Assembly: GCF_015644585.1 (NCBI RefSeq)
Contig: NZ_JADOBI010000001.1
Location: 310,001 to 374,000 of the forward strand
Source of the DNA: Rahnella laticis
GTDB lineage: Bacteria; Pseudomonadota; Gammaproteobacteria; Enterobacterales; Enterobacteriaceae
DNA length: 64,000 nt
Direction of reading: 5' to 3'
Shown: positions 49,778 to 58,177 of the stretch, piece by piece
How the letters are laid out: each line of letters opens with the position of its first letter
How positions within the stretch are numbered: the first letter of the stretch is position 1
Position numbers and translations under genes: made by a program
The notes under the pieces: model-generated
What the model was told of the DNA's origin: nothing
Database searches by the model: none
What the model saw: the letters and a program-made list of their open reading frames with translations, nothing else

Positions 49778-49930
49778 TTATTTCCACCACAGCTCAATGC
49801 AGAGATGGCCTAACCATAAAGAACGCATCGGGCCATCATTCCAGAAGTAGAAGTATTTCCAGTTGCTCTTCTTCTGCCAAGAAACTGCCAGCCACCATCC
49901 ACCGTTTGGGCTAGGTATTGGGATTTTCAT
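49778..49930 (-). CDS. 50-residue Trp-rich phage protein
   Basis: MKIPIPSPNGGWWLAVSWQK..., with nine Trp and four aromatic clusters (WKYFYFW). ATG preceded by a GGAAGGTGAGTG ribosome site. Not recognised; the composition suggests membrane or protein-interface binding. Confidence 0.55.
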   Translation of the reverse strand: MKIPIPSPNGGWWLAVSWQKKSNWKYFYFWNDGPMRSLWLGHLCIELWWK

Positions 49931-49942
49931 CACTCACCTTCC

Positions 49943-50065
49943 TTATCGAAACTTGGATGGAAAATTAACTAATACCAAGAAGCCAGCAACTGCGCAGATA
50001 ACGCCACCAATTCCAGCCAGGATTATCAGCGCCCAAACAAGAATTGTTCCAATGAAAGCTATCAT
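49943..50065 (-). CDS. 40-residue single-helix membrane protein
   Basis: MIAFIGTILVWALIILAGIG..., almost wholly one or two hydrophobic helices with a basic C-terminus FPSKFR. Start and stop overlap neighbours (ATGA with the Ea22-like gene), so it is probably translated. Function unknown. Confidence 0.55.
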   Translation of the reverse strand: MIAFIGTILVWALIILAGIGGVICAVAGFLVLVNFPSKFR

Positions 50066-50625
50066 CACTCACCATCCTTCACGATGCCGCCTGCGGCCCC
50101 GATTGCTGCTTTAACATCATTCACACGGTAGACCTCTATCGCCCGATGGCTCTCATTAAATCCGGCTCGATACAACGCGCTGAGTATTTCAGGCAGCACT
50201 ACCGGCTTTTGCGGGTTGGTGAATAGCGGCACTCGATAAACTCCAACGGGAGCACCCCAAATGTGTCCCTCATGGCCGCCCTTGATAGCTGCCAATGAAC
50301 CAGAGTCTGTGAAAGCAACCGGCACCTGATCGCCTTTCAGCTCTGCAATTTCCTCCTGAGCCGCCAGAAATTTACGTTCCGCTGCTTTCTCGCGATGCAA
50401 TGCTTTGTGCAACTCTTCCTCTGAACCAGCAGCCCGCTGGCGTTCTGATTCGAGCTGGTCTCGCAGTGAAATTAGCTCATCGATTATCAACTGAGCACCA
50501 CGCATAGCCTCGTAGTTTTCCTTATCATCTACCGTATCATAACCTTCCTCAAATCCGCTGAGGATGCTCTTAACTTCTTGAAGGCGCTCATTGCTCAGCG
50601 CCTTGATATCTGTTGTATCAGTCAT
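50065..50625 (-). CDS. Ead/Ea22-like phage protein
   Basis: A 186-residue protein: N-terminal LSNERLQEVKSILSGFEEGY, a central coiled coil (SERQRAAGSEEELHKALHRE), then PVAFTDSGSLAAIKGGHEGHI and VYRVPLFTNP, the pattern of Ead/Ea22 proteins in lambdoid phages. It sits between exo and xis, as ea22 does in lambda. Function unknown. Confidence 0.75.
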   Translation of the reverse strand: MTDTTDIKALSNERLQEVKSILSGFEEGYDTVDDKENYEAMRGAQLIIDELISLRDQLESERQRAAGSEEELHKALHREKAAERKFLAAQEEIAELKGDQVPVAFTDSGSLAAIKGGHEGHIWGAPVGVYRVPLFTNPQKPVVLPEILSALYRAGFNESHRAIEVYRVNDVKAAIGAAGGIVKDGE

Positions 50626-50875
50626 GAGGTTGCTCCTCGAATTTTGCCATCAATCGCTGAGATACTGTTTCTCTTGCTGGAGGCTCATTATCAGCAATGA
50701 TCTCGATGATAACTTGTCGAACAAACCCAATGGCCTCACCTTCGTTGTTAGCCTCTATTTCCAGGCGGCGAGCTAACTCGGTAACAAAGTAATCATCCTT
50801 GCCGATGATCTGGCCTAGAACTGCATGTAATGGCATATCATTGCCTGCATATCTAACGTAGTGTCGTTTATTCAT
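50618..50875 (-). CDS. Small phage protein, unknown
   Basis: An 85-residue protein, MNKRHYVRYAGNDMPLHAVL..., mixed alpha/beta, overlapping both neighbours by eight bases. Not recognised. Confidence 0.6.
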   Translation of the reverse strand: MNKRHYVRYAGNDMPLHAVLGQIIGKDDYFVTELARRLEIEANNEGEAIGFVRQVIIEIIADNEPPARETVSQRLMAKFEEQPHD

Positions 50876-51116
50876 GAGGTTGCTCCTTCACTAATACCTT
50901 CCGAACACCTTTGAAGTCATGCGGACTAACAATGCCTTCTTCCTCCATGCTCTTGATTAGCCGCGCCGCTCTGCCATATCCAATTTTGAATTCCCTTTCT
51001 AGGAAGCTGATATTTGGGTTCCCACTCTCGATAACCCGACTTTCTGCCTGCGGATAAAGCTCATCTCGGCAAGCGGGACATGTGCAATATTCATCTTGAT
51101 CGCAAATCGTCTTCAT
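50868..51116 (-). CDS. Small protein with zinc knuckle and FtsK-gamma-like winged helix
   Basis: An 82-residue protein: N-terminal CTCPAC, then SFLEREFKIGYGRAARLIKS and EEEGIVSPHDFKGVRKVLV. This reproduces the gamma domain of FtsK/SpoIIIE (QRKFRIGYNRAARLM...LEAEGIVGP...), the winged helix that reads KOPS sequences and touches XerD. No motor domain is present. Binding to KOPS-like DNA is an inference. Confidence 0.78.
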   Translation of the reverse strand: MKTICDQDEYCTCPACRDELYPQAESRVIESGNPNISFLEREFKIGYGRAARLIKSMEEEGIVSPHDFKGVRKVLVKEQPHE

Positions 51117-51637
51117 CCCTTCCTCCCAGCGCGCAGATTGGCGGCGAACTCGCCATGTAGTTTTTCCTCAGCCTCAGAATATGCATTCCCTGCGTCTTCT
51201 TTCGTGGCAAAAAGGCCAAGATGATATCTCTCATTATTTGCCTGTATGTTAGCCTGCCACTTTCCCGCTAATTTGTTGTAACAGACGCCTTTAATTCCAC
51301 TTGTATTGGCCTTTGTGCGTAGGACATTCATTTGATTTTCACACCGACTTACTAAGCGAAGATTCGATATTCTGTTATCTATTCTGTCGCCATTCACATG
51401 ATCTATCTCTGTGTCGGGAAGAAATCCATAACACCAAAGCCATGCCATTCTGTGGGCTAGGACTTTTCTGTTAGAAATGTTCATCATGATGTATCCATTG
51501 GCATGCAACCCTCCAGCCGGAGAGCCTATGGCAACGCCACCCTTCGATGACGCCCTGATAAACAGCCCCGTCTTTTCGTCATAAGTGACTGAGGATACCA
51601 ACTGCTCGTATGTCACATTGTTTACCGGCTTTTTCAT
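51113..51637 (-). CDS. HNH homing-type endonuclease with AP2-like domain
   Basis: A 174-residue protein: NUMOD/HNH part with AHRMAWLWCYGFLPDTEIDH and GDRIDNRISNLR, then an AP2-like DNA-binding end (GVCYNKLAGKWQANIQA, LGLFATKEDAGNAYSEAEE). It is probably a free-standing homing endonuclease inserted in the operon; start and stop overlap neighbours by 4 bases. Confidence 0.85.
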   Translation of the reverse strand: MKKPVNNVTYEQLVSSVTYDEKTGLFIRASSKGGVAIGSPAGGLHANGYIMMNISNRKVLAHRMAWLWCYGFLPDTEIDHVNGDRIDNRISNLRLVSRCENQMNVLRTKANTSGIKGVCYNKLAGKWQANIQANNERYHLGLFATKEDAGNAYSEAEEKLHGEFAANLRAGRKG

Positions 51638-51957
51638 AACCCACCCCGAATAGCACGCTCAGCCACCAGGGCATCACGCTCAGCCACCAGCCCGCTCACA
51701 TACTCAATGACCAGCTTGCTGTGTGCGCCTTCACCTTTGATGCCGAAAGCGTTGATGATGTTTTGCTCGGAGATTGTTTTGGCTGAGAGTTGCTGGTTGA
51801 GGCTGGCGATGTCTTCTTTTTGTTGCTTGAGAAGGAGAAGCACACCGACCAGGGAGCTTTGCTGCATTGGTCTGCCGCCATATACATAGCCTGAGAGAAT
51901 AGAAATTAAGTTCTCTTCAGGCGTAACTAATCCGTACACGCTTTTATCTGTGCTCAT
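51634..51957 (-). CDS. Phage protein, unknown
   Basis: A 107-residue helical protein, MSTDKSVYGLVTPEENLISI..., with a coiled-coil-like stretch LKQQKEDIASLNQQLSAKT and a C-terminal helix ERDALVAERA. Similar coiled-coil proteins occur beside ea22 genes. Function not assigned. Confidence 0.6.
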   Translation of the reverse strand: MSTDKSVYGLVTPEENLISILSGYVYGGRPMQQSSLVGVLLLLKQQKEDIASLNQQLSAKTISEQNIINAFGIKGEGAHSKLVIEYVSGLVAERDALVAERAIRGGL

Positions 51958-51978
51958 GATGTGTTCCTTGAAAGAGGG

Positions 51979-52275
51979 TTAGGCTGCTCTGGCGTGAATT
52001 CTGATGTTGTAGCGCTTAGTGGCTACTGCACGTAGAGAGCGGCCTGTAATGAGGGATATTTCTTTATCTGAATGAGAGCTGAATAGGGCGGTGTGCTCTG
52101 GAGTCCATGACTGCCATCCTTTGGCAGAGAAGAGGGTGATACCGAGATACATGGCTTTGTTTTTAACTGAGCCTTGAGTCCTTTCAAGTTTCTCAGCCAC
52201 CTCTTTAAGCGTCATGGTTCCGGCTACTTCTGCGAGGAAATCCAGTTCGTATCGCTCCCAAGGTTGCTGTGACAT
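51979..52275 (-). CDS. Phage protein with two HTH/SANT-like repeats
   Basis: A 98-residue protein with two repeats of a W...L.....T.KE(V/I)...........V pattern (RYELDFLAEVAGTMTLKEVA and WTPEHTALFSSHSDKEISLI), each ending in R/N-rich helices; likely DNA binding. The start at 52275 has GGAGG five bases upstream; the ATG at 52287 overlaps exo. It follows exo. Confidence 0.65.
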   Translation of the reverse strand: MSQQPWERYELDFLAEVAGTMTLKEVAEKLERTQGSVKNKAMYLGITLFSAKGWQSWTPEHTALFSSHSDKEISLITGRSLRAVATKRYNIRIHARAA

Positions 52276-52277
52276 GG

Positions 52278-52958
52278 CTACCTCCATTGCTCTCCGAACT
52301 CGAAGCCAATCTCTGCCAGTGCTTCATCCATTTTACTGATGAACTCGGGCACCATTTCGTCGAATTCATCCATGAACTTCTGGTCACGCTCGACAACTAC
52401 GTGATGCAGGCCTTCACGCTTCATGCGCGGGTCGTAGTTTGCGAAGTACCAGGCATCCTTTCCTGTGACCCATAGGCTGTACTGAATCTGTGCCATGTAC
52501 TCGGCTTTGATAGCGTCGAAACCGCCGAGCCGGAATTTCATGAATACCGCACTGGTGTACGGGCTTTTCAATTCCAGACCTTTCCCGTCACTACAATCAC
52601 CATCAGGTGAGCAGGCACAGCGAAGAGTTTCGTCTTTGAAGATGATCGGCACATCGGTAACTTTCACGTCCGTTGTGAACTCAAACAGCGACCTTGCTGA
52701 TGCTTCGTATTCTTTCCCCCATGCCAGAGGCTTTGCATTTACCTCAACCACATTCCCTGTGCAAACCTCGCCTAAAAGCGTGTAGAAATAGGTGAGTTTG
52801 GTATCTGTCCATTTGGTACCGCTGCGAGGCTTTGAGATGACTTTTCCTGCTTCCGAGGCCGTGATGACGCCGAGCCGAAGTTTGAGCCAATCTATGCTTC
52901 CCTGCTGTGTGGTGCGGACGTCAATCCCTGTCCGCTGCAAGATGATTTCAGGTGTCAT
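52278..52958 (-). CDS. exo: Lambda-type exonuclease (Red alpha)
   Basis: A 226-residue toroidal 5'-3' double-strand exonuclease, same length as lambda Exo and clearly homologous throughout ([58 protein letters not shown]). The metal-binding residues are in [17 protein letters not shown] (Asp, Glu, Lys of the YqaJ/PD-ExK core). It overlaps recT by an ATGA. Confidence 0.95.
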   Translation of the reverse strand: MTPEIILQRTGIDVRTTQQGSIDWLKLRLGVITASEAGKVISKPRSGTKWTDTKLTYFYTLLGEVCTGNVVEVNAKPLAWGKEYEASARSLFEFTTDVKVTDVPIIFKDETLRCACSPDGDCSDGKGLELKSPYTSAVFMKFRLGGFDAIKAEYMAQIQYSLWVTGKDAWYFANYDPRMKREGLHHVVVERDQKFMDEFDEMVPEFISKMDEALAEIGFEFGEQWR

Positions 52959-53884
52959 GCGGCTGCCTTCTTCTTAAGAAAATCTACCGTCTTCAATGCT
53001 TCTGGCTCGGTGAGTTGTTCAGGGGAGGTGATAGGGCGCTTGAATATCTGTGAGCAAATAGGGAGCAAGTCTGCATCCCATGTTTTGTCCATTTGCAGGA
53101 GCAAGTCATTAATCGCCTGAATGGTGTCGTCGCTGGAAGGCGAAATATCCTTTTCCTGTCCGCGTTCCTGGCTAAAGTTGATGCCTTCGCCGCCTTCGGT
53201 ATTCACGTAATCAACAGCTGCATCCAGACGCTCACGGCGAGGCCAGTATTTGGTGGCCTGCTTCACGACTGTCTTCAAGATCATCTGCTCTTCATCAGTG
53301 ACCCAAGGGCAGCGCTTGGTGTTATCAGAGAGATATTTCTTCCATGCTTCTGACCGGTCGCGAATTGAGAAAATATATTCTGCTCGCATGGTGTGCGTCA
53401 GGTAGTCGCCTTCATCTGTCTTAACTACCGTGTAAGCGCCTACCACTTCGCCGCGCTGCTCAATGGTGTCGAATTCATTGAATTCATGCGTTGGCGGGCG
53501 GTCAATGCTGGTACGCATGAAGCGGTCGTTCTTCCTGACTATCGCTGATTGGCACCATTTGATAGCTCCTGACTGCTGAGCAATATGCATCAGACCCATA
53601 TAGCTGATGTCCAGACATATAGCGCCTTTCCGTGGCACTAAATACGCGAGCTTTTGAGCCGGGTTTAGAGAAATGCCAATCGCTGCAACGTTCATTATCG
53701 CGCTGCGGGTCGATACGCCATTTTTGGCTGCCACGCCTGCCAGATAGTCATTGTTTGCGAATATCTGCATGGCAAACTCTGACTCACGTTTAAAGGTCAG
53801 GCTCGGCTCAGAACACACCTGCTCGAAATCTAACTTCAGCGGGTTGATGATGTCGTGAACCTGATTTACCAGAAGCTGGTTCAT
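52955..53884 (-). CDS. recT: RecT-family single-strand annealing protein
   Basis: A 309-residue RecT-family recombinase that anneals complementary strands resected by the exonuclease. The RecT core has [39 protein letters not shown], and [20 protein letters not shown]. It is not Red beta. Its stop overlaps the exo start, so they are coupled. Confidence 0.93.
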   Translation of the reverse strand: MNQLLVNQVHDIINPLKLDFEQVCSEPSLTFKRESEFAMQIFANNDYLAGVAAKNGVSTRSAIMNVAAIGISLNPAQKLAYLVPRKGAICLDISYMGLMHIAQQSGAIKWCQSAIVRKNDRFMRTSIDRPPTHEFNEFDTIEQRGEVVGAYTVVKTDEGDYLTHTMRAEYIFSIRDRSEAWKKYLSDNTKRCPWVTDEEQMILKTVVKQATKYWPRRERLDAAVDYVNTEGGEGINFSQERGQEKDISPSSDDTIQAINDLLLQMDKTWDADLLPICSQIFKRPITSPEQLTEPEALKTVDFLKKKAAA

Positions 53885-54156
53885 GCTGCGCTCTCCATTT
53901 TTGATATTCTTCCGTGTGCTTCATGGCTGCTGATTGCATCAATGAACTTTGCGTACTCGTCCTGAGCCCATTCATTGTCCAGAGCGTGAATCTGCTGTGC
54001 GGTGAGTTTCGATTTGTCGGTAAATTCCAGAGGCGTTTCGGGGTAGGTTTCTGCAATCTTCATCGTGCGCTGGCGAAGGTTTTCTTCCACCCGTTCGATT
54101 GCAGCATCCAAATCTTCATGCTGGTCTCTGATGTAGTCGTAGCTGCTGTGTCTCAT
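53881..54156 (-). CDS. Small phage protein, unknown
   Basis: A 91-residue acidic, helical protein, MRHSSYDYIRDQHEDLDAAI..., coupled to recT by an ATGA. It is not Gam (no similarity to the 138-residue Gam fold). Function unknown. Confidence 0.65.
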   Translation of the reverse strand: MRHSSYDYIRDQHEDLDAAIERVEENLRQRTMKIAETYPETPLEFTDKSKLTAQQIHALDNEWAQDEYAKFIDAISSHEAHGRISKMESAA

Positions 54157-54356
54157 GCTGCATCCTCCCGTCTCATCACCACCAAATGGCCGCGAGACTC
54201 CATATATTCGCGAATGTTTTCCTCATCCATGAAGGACAACATTTCTTTGTCTGGTAGCGTGTAGTGCAGTTCAGCACCTTCAACTTCAAGCTTGATTCCG
54301 CACCCCAAGGTGCCGCCGGAAACCTTCACGGCGGCGCATTCAAAAGTGATATTCAT
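54153..54356 (-). CDS. Small phage protein, unknown
   Basis: A 67-residue beta-rich protein, MNITFECAAVKVSGGTLGCG..., coupled to both neighbours by ATGA overlaps. Not recognised. Confidence 0.6.
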   Translation of the reverse strand: MNITFECAAVKVSGGTLGCGIKLEVEGAELHYTLPDKEMLSFMDEENIREYMESRGHLVVMRREDAA

Positions 54357-54481
54357 ACGAGCCCCTTACTCTTGCAGAACGCCCGAGCCATCAACTTGTA
54401 GCCGAGCGGGTTATTCGGGAATGACTGTTCGCTGCCGTCTATGAGGATGTGCAGCAGGGTGCCGATGATTTGAAATCTCAT
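54353..54481 (-). CDS. 42-residue phage protein
   Basis: MRFQIIGTLLHILIDGSEQS..., C-terminal basic KLMARAFCKSKGLV. The start overlaps the stop of the 46-residue gene and the stop overlaps the next start (ATGA both times), which argues for a real coupled gene. Function unknown. Confidence 0.55.
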   Translation of the reverse strand: MRFQIIGTLLHILIDGSEQSFPNNPLGYKLMARAFCKSKGLV

Positions 54482-54618
54482 AGCGGGTTACCCGGTTGGT
54501 TTAAGATTTCAATGAAGCGCTTTGCAGCGTTCTTCGCGTTACGGCAGATACGGTCGAGAAGTGATTCGGTGTTTTGGGTGACGCCCACGGTGACGCCACC
54601 CGCGAATGCATAGTTCAT
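54478..54618 (-). CDS. 46-residue phage protein
   Basis: MNYAFAGGVTVGVTQNTESL..., with a basic helix CRNAKNAAKRFIEIL. It is in an ATGA chain with the next gene and preceded by a GGAGTAACCC ribosome site. Function unknown. Confidence 0.55.
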   Translation of the reverse strand: MNYAFAGGVTVGVTQNTESLLDRICRNAKNAAKRFIEILNQPGNPL

Positions 54619-54638
54619 CGTGGGTTACTCCGGTTTAA

Positions 54639-55640
54639 TTAGTAGGTGATTGCGATTGCTGAGACTTGGCCTTTGGCAATGGCTTTGACGCATTGCACAG
54701 CACATTCTTCAGTGATGCCGGCAGCGACTAAATCAGCCACGGCCTGTTGATTGATAGCGCGTTTATGTTCGACGCTTGCAGCGCGGGCAGCGGCTTCCTC
54801 AGCGATGCGCTTCTCTTCTGCCAGGCGAGCATCTTCTTTCTGCTTGGCTTTGAGTTGCTCAGCTGCGATAGCTTCCTGCTTCTCGCGTTCTGCTTGCTGT
54901 GCTGCTGCTAACCGGTCGGCTTCAGCCTTGTTTGCTGCATCGATACGGTCTTGTTCGGCCTTCTTCTCAGCAGCAATTAGGTTGGCTTCAGCCAGCGCCG
55001 CCTGTGCTTTCAGGTCGGCTTCGCGTTGTATCGCCGCTTCACGTTCACGCTGCGCAGTTGCCGCGGCTTCACGCTGCGCTTGCTCGACTGCCTGCCGCTT
55101 TAACTCTTCTTCATGAGCAATGCGCTGGCGTTCTGCTTCTGCTTTAGCGTCGGCGGCATCTCGGTCGTGCTGGGTATTCATCAGCACCGCCAGTTCGTGA
55201 TCAGCTTCGAAGCGTTCAATGCGTGCTTGGTCAAATGCTTCGTTGTCGGCCAGTGCCTGTTCGTGCCATTCCTGCATCTGTTTTTCGGCAGCTAGCTTTT
55301 CTTGCTCTGCCTCCCACTCAGTCAGCGGCAGGCGAACCTTGTCACGCAACGTGTCGCATTCAGTAATGAATCGGCGTAACTCAGCTTCAATAATTTTTGG
55401 CTGCTCTTTAATTTTCTTAAGCAACTCGCGCCCAGGCTTTTCAATAGCCGTTTTGCTGCGTGAAACAGAGGCTGAAAGTGAAGCTATTCGTGCTCGACCT
55501 TTAGCAGTGCTTAAATCTGGGACTTCATTCACTGAACTACGGATTTGGTCAAGAAAGCCATCAAGGCCATTTGCTACGTAGAGCGCCGGAGCCTGTTCCG
55601 GTTTAATCTCGATAACGGATAATTCGGTTGTTTCGCTCAC
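54639..55640 (-). CDS. Coiled-coil phage protein upstream of recT
   Basis: A 333-residue protein starting at GTG 55640, six bases after AAGGAG. N-terminal 110 residues are globular (GLDGFLDQIRSSVNEVPD, KGRARIASLSASVSRSKTAI); residues 130-300 are a long charged, Ala/Glu/Lys-rich coiled coil; the end is a UBA-like turn (AVADLVAAGITEECAVQCVK). Such proteins accompany phage recombination genes and are often misnamed TolA. The role is unproven. The frame continues upstream to 55739, unsupported. Confidence 0.75.
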   Translation of the reverse strand: MSETTELSVIEIKPEQAPALYVANGLDGFLDQIRSSVNEVPDLSTAKGRARIASLSASVSRSKTAIEKPGRELLKKIKEQPKIIEAELRRFITECDTLRDKVRLPLTEWEAEQEKLAAEKQMQEWHEQALADNEAFDQARIERFEADHELAVLMNTQHDRDAADAKAEAERQRIAHEEELKRQAVEQAQREAAATAQREREAAIQREADLKAQAALAEANLIAAEKKAEQDRIDAANKAEADRLAAAQQAEREKQEAIAAEQLKAKQKEDARLAEEKRIAEEAAARAASVEHKRAINQQAVADLVAAGITEECAVQCVKAIAKGQVSAIAITY

Positions 55641-55765
55641 GGCGATCTCCTTATTCGGGGCAAAAAAATGGCCCCCAGATTTGGAGGCCGAATAGCTACA
55701 CAGCTTTAGTTGATAAGGGGCGCTTATCATGCTGAGCACTCAGTGAATGCGCAGCAGGAAGTGGC

Positions 55766-55930
55766 TCAGTCTTTCAGAAACTCTTCGGTTTTCACTACGC
55801 ATTCACTCATAAACAACTCTGCGTCAGTGCTGGTAACTACGGCTGAATGATGTGGGTGAACATTTTCAGCAAGCCACTGAATCAAAGGCTTTGCTGCAAC
55901 TTCGAAGCTTTCATATTGTTCTTTGGTCAT
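55766..55930 (-). CDS. 54-residue phage protein
   Basis: MTKEQYESFEVAAKPLIQWL..., acidic, ends CVVKTEEFLKD. Overlaps the next gene by 20 bases, with a GAGGAAGTTGACC ribosome site. Small acidic proteins at this place exist in many lambdoid phages; function unknown. Confidence 0.55.
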   Translation of the reverse strand: MTKEQYESFEVAAKPLIQWLAENVHPHHSAVVTSTDAELFMSECVVKTEEFLKD

Positions 55931-56093
55931 GGTCAACTTCCTCAATTTCAGGTTTCAAACGATAAGCCGCATATTGCTCATGGTTCATGCGCAACTTATT
56001 TCGTGTGCCTATCTCTTTAATGACGTATTCGTACTGGTTAGCCATCCTCAAGACGAGAAAGTGCTCACCGGTTAAAGTGTTTGTTAATCGCAT
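55911..56093 (-). CDS. 60-residue phage protein
   Basis: MRLTNTLTGEHFLVLRMANQ..., short mixed sequence after a GGAGTCATCCCC ribosome site. Not recognised. Confidence 0.5.
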   Translation of the reverse strand: MRLTNTLTGEHFLVLRMANQYEYVIKEIGTRNKLRMNHEQYAAYRLKPEIEEVDHDQRTI

Positions 56094-56114
56094 GGGGATG
56101 ACTCCGGTGGGGGG

Positions 56115-56435
56115 TTAGTAGAATCCGTCTGGAAGGTCAGTGGCTTCTTGCAGTTGCTTGATTTTATTTTTCAGGGTCTGTATCTGCTTTTCATTTTTGT
56201 CAATGTCTGGCTGAAGCTTTTCCCTAATAAATTCAGCCATTGCGTCAGGGTAATTATCATAAAATTTGCAGACTGAAGGTCGCTCGGGCATTGCGTATGA
56301 GCCATAGCGCTTAATTTGAATCTGTGGTGCTGTAACTTTCTCTACAGTCCCTTTGTAGAACTCAGGAAACTGAACGCCCAGCTTGACGACATACACCACA
56401 TCGTCAGGCTTAAATTGTGAAATCGGCTTACTCAT
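56115..56435 (-). CDS. Phage protein with C-terminal coiled coil
   Basis: A 106-residue protein: N-terminal beta barrel-like PDDVVYVVKLGVQFPEFYKG and a C-terminal helix DKNEKQIQTLKNKIKQLQEA. Not recognised. Confidence 0.6.
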   Translation of the reverse strand: MSKPISQFKPDDVVYVVKLGVQFPEFYKGTVEKVTAPQIQIKRYGSYAMPERPSVCKFYDNYPDAMAEFIREKLQPDIDKNEKQIQTLKNKIKQLQEATDLPDGFY

Positions 56436-56475
56436 ATCGGTAGTCTCAGTTAGTTATGTGATGCGGAGTGGGGGG

Positions 56476-56961
56476 TTAGACTGGCAGGTTTTCAGGAACT
56501 TCAGGTTTTTCAAACTCAGACCATGCCAAAAGCACCCATTCAGGCTGATTATCTGTCCAATTGTTTGTGGTTTGATATTTCCCATCAGCACCCAACTTGA
56601 ACTCCTCGTAATACATTCGGCCTTCTTCTGGGTACTGGTTGTAATAGCCAGTGAACCCGATGAATTCACCGTCTTCGTTAGTCCAGTAATCAAGCCCGCT
56701 CGGAGTCCCTTCTGGGAAATCCCCATTTTCCTCAAAGTAAGCCAACTCATCATCGGTGACTTCTGCATACACGTAATTCAATTCAACAACGCGACGATTA
56801 ACCTTCTTCACTGTAGCAATGCGCTTGGCCTTACCATCACCTCCTAACTCGCCAAACCTCATGTCGTATTGGTACATATCAACAACAGCCCAAATCTTCA
56901 CGTCTTCGCCGCGAGTTACTACCGGTAATTCGGAAGGTTTTTTCCAGATTATTTCTTTCAT
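56476..56961 (-). CDS. Acidic phage protein, unknown
   Basis: A 161-residue acidic protein starting MKEIIWKKPSELPVVTRGED and rich in Trp/Tyr/Glu. Its first 12 residues look like the W-x-x-P-S-E-x-P leader of DUF551-type phage proteins. Function unknown. Confidence 0.6.
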   Translation of the reverse strand: MKEIIWKKPSELPVVTRGEDVKIWAVVDMYQYDMRFGELGGDGKAKRIATVKKVNRRVVELNYVYAEVTDDELAYFEENGDFPEGTPSGLDYWTNEDGEFIGFTGYYNQYPEEGRMYYEEFKLGADGKYQTTNNWTDNQPEWVLLAWSEFEKPEVPENLPV

Positions 56962-57002
56962 CTCTCACCTCATAGTGCAGTTACTGTTTGAACTTGTAAG
57001 GT

Positions 57003-57314
57003 TTACTTACAGGTTGGGAATGGCTCGCGGGGCTTGTATTTGAACTCTCTCCAGCCGTCTGAGAGGATTACTTCGTCGTAGCTTTCTCGCTTGTCTGCCA
57101 ACTCAATTTCTACAGCAAGCGCGTGAAGGTCATGACTCCATTTTATTAGTGTCATTGCGCGGAAATCCAAGTCAGCCTTTCGCTTGCCATTCTGTTTTGG
57201 GCTGAACCCATCCGTGCTTTTATCGCGGATATCGTGGTATTTCTTGAGTTCGCGCCGTACGCCCTTCAGGGCGGAAATCATCCGATCTATTTTTTCAATA
57301 TCGACTCGTAACAT
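57003..57314 (-). CDS. Phage protein, unknown
   Basis: A 103-residue basic helical protein, MLRVDIEKIDRMISALKGVR..., second in the leftward operon after N. Not recognised. Confidence 0.6.
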   Translation of the reverse strand: MLRVDIEKIDRMISALKGVRRELKKYHDIRDKSTDGFSPKQNGKRKADLDFRAMTLIKWSHDLHALAVEIELADKRESYDEVILSDGWREFKYKPREPFPTCK

Positions 57315-57381
57315 TCTCTCAACCCCTCATAACGTGATATGGATGCTCGTATTTATCGCTGCGATGACCGGCTGCGACGGT

Positions 57382-57675
57382 TTAAATCAGTGGAATGCTT
57401 TTGCCGCGAATCTTCTGGCGAGCGTTTATGAGTTGCCCAAACGGGTTCTTCACATTGTTGTGCTGCTTGGCTACCCATTCTTTCTGCTGCTTAGGCAAGC
57501 GAAGAGAAGCTTTGTAGTCGGTCAGGCTTAATGCTTTTGCTACCCGACTAGAACCTCCTGCAAGCGCCGTGGCGACGTTTTTGGAAAGAGCCAGTTCACT
57601 GTTCGCCTCAGCTGCTTTCGCTGCGTTGTGAGCCGTCATGCGACGTGCGTTATACCTTTGCTTTGAGTTCATCAT
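57382..57675 (-). CDS. N: Antitermination protein N
   Basis: A 97-residue basic protein whose C-terminus INARQKIRGKSIPLI is nearly the same as the last residues of lambda N (RQKIKGKSIPLI). The N-terminus MMNSKQRYNARRMTAHNAAK is an arginine-rich RNA-binding helix suited to a boxB hairpin. It is the first gene of the leftward operon, downstream of nutL. Start 57675 or 57672 (two adjacent ATG), after GAGG. Confidence 0.86.
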   Translation of the reverse strand: MMNSKQRYNARRMTAHNAAKAAEANSELALSKNVATALAGGSSRVAKALSLTDYKASLRLPKQQKEWVAKQHNNVKNPFGQLINARQKIRGKSIPLI

Positions 57676-57920
57676 GTGTTCCTCGGTAAGTGCTTGGGTG
57701 ATGTGGTGGCCGGTGCTGATCTCCGGCTTGTCTATGCGACTTGCTAGTTGACACCGGGGTTTCACCGGGGCGAAGGTTTCGCATGTCGTTTATTGGGTCG
57801 GTGCTGGATTAGCAACGCGCTTACTCAACCGATTACATCCAGCGATATCTACCACCCATCAGGTCTTACACTTGCGCATCAGCCTGCGCATTCACCACAT
57901 CCCGAAGCACTTTCCTTCGG

Positions 57921-57959
57921 TCTCCTGAGTTCAGGAGAAATCATATTGTTAAAGAAGCA
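57921..57959 (-). promoter_or_regulatory. nutL site (boxA and boxB)
   Basis: Read on the minus strand: boxA TGCTTCTTTAACAAT (57945-57959), then boxB TCTCCTGAACTCAGGAGA (57921-57938), a stem of six pairs with loop GAACTC. The same loop recurs in nutR. Confidence 0.82.
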
Positions 57960-58027
57960 GTCGGACTTCCTGTCCAACACGGCTGATAGTTCCTTCTGCC
58001 GTATCGATGTTTCGTTTCGATGGAATA

Positions 58028-58095
58028 ACTGTACAGGCAAAACTGTATTGAGTAAACAGTCAAAACTGTAAAAAGTGGCTGTAAATCTGTATTTG
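58028..58095 (-). promoter_or_regulatory. Left operator and PL region
   Basis: CTGTATTGAGTAAACAG (58043-58059) is a half-site pair CTGT-N9-ACAG, like OR; further CTGTA half-sites flank it (58029, 58065, 58079). On the minus strand TTTACT, 17 bases, TACAGT is a candidate PL. With nutL, N and the cI terminator this fills the 57676-58177 gap. Confidence 0.65.
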
Positions 58096-58130
58096 CTTGT
58101 TTTTGCATGAATTAAAGTTTTCTCCAGACG

Positions 58131-58156
58131 TAAAAAAACCCGCCGGAGCGGGTTTG
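58131..58156 (-). terminator. Terminator after cI
   Basis: Minus-strand AAACCCGC / GCGGGTTT with loop TCCG, followed by TTTTTTT, 22 bases after the cI stop. Confidence 0.88.
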
Positions 58157-58177
58157 ATGTTTAGCAATTGGTGATTG

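Noticed and set aside
53881-54156. Gam-type RecBCD inhibitor next to recT
   Set aside because: Position fits, but length and sequence do not resemble Gam.
57748-58071. 107-codon frame on the plus strand through nutL and PL
   Set aside because: It overlaps nutL and the operator and has no ribosome site; direction opposes the leftward operon.
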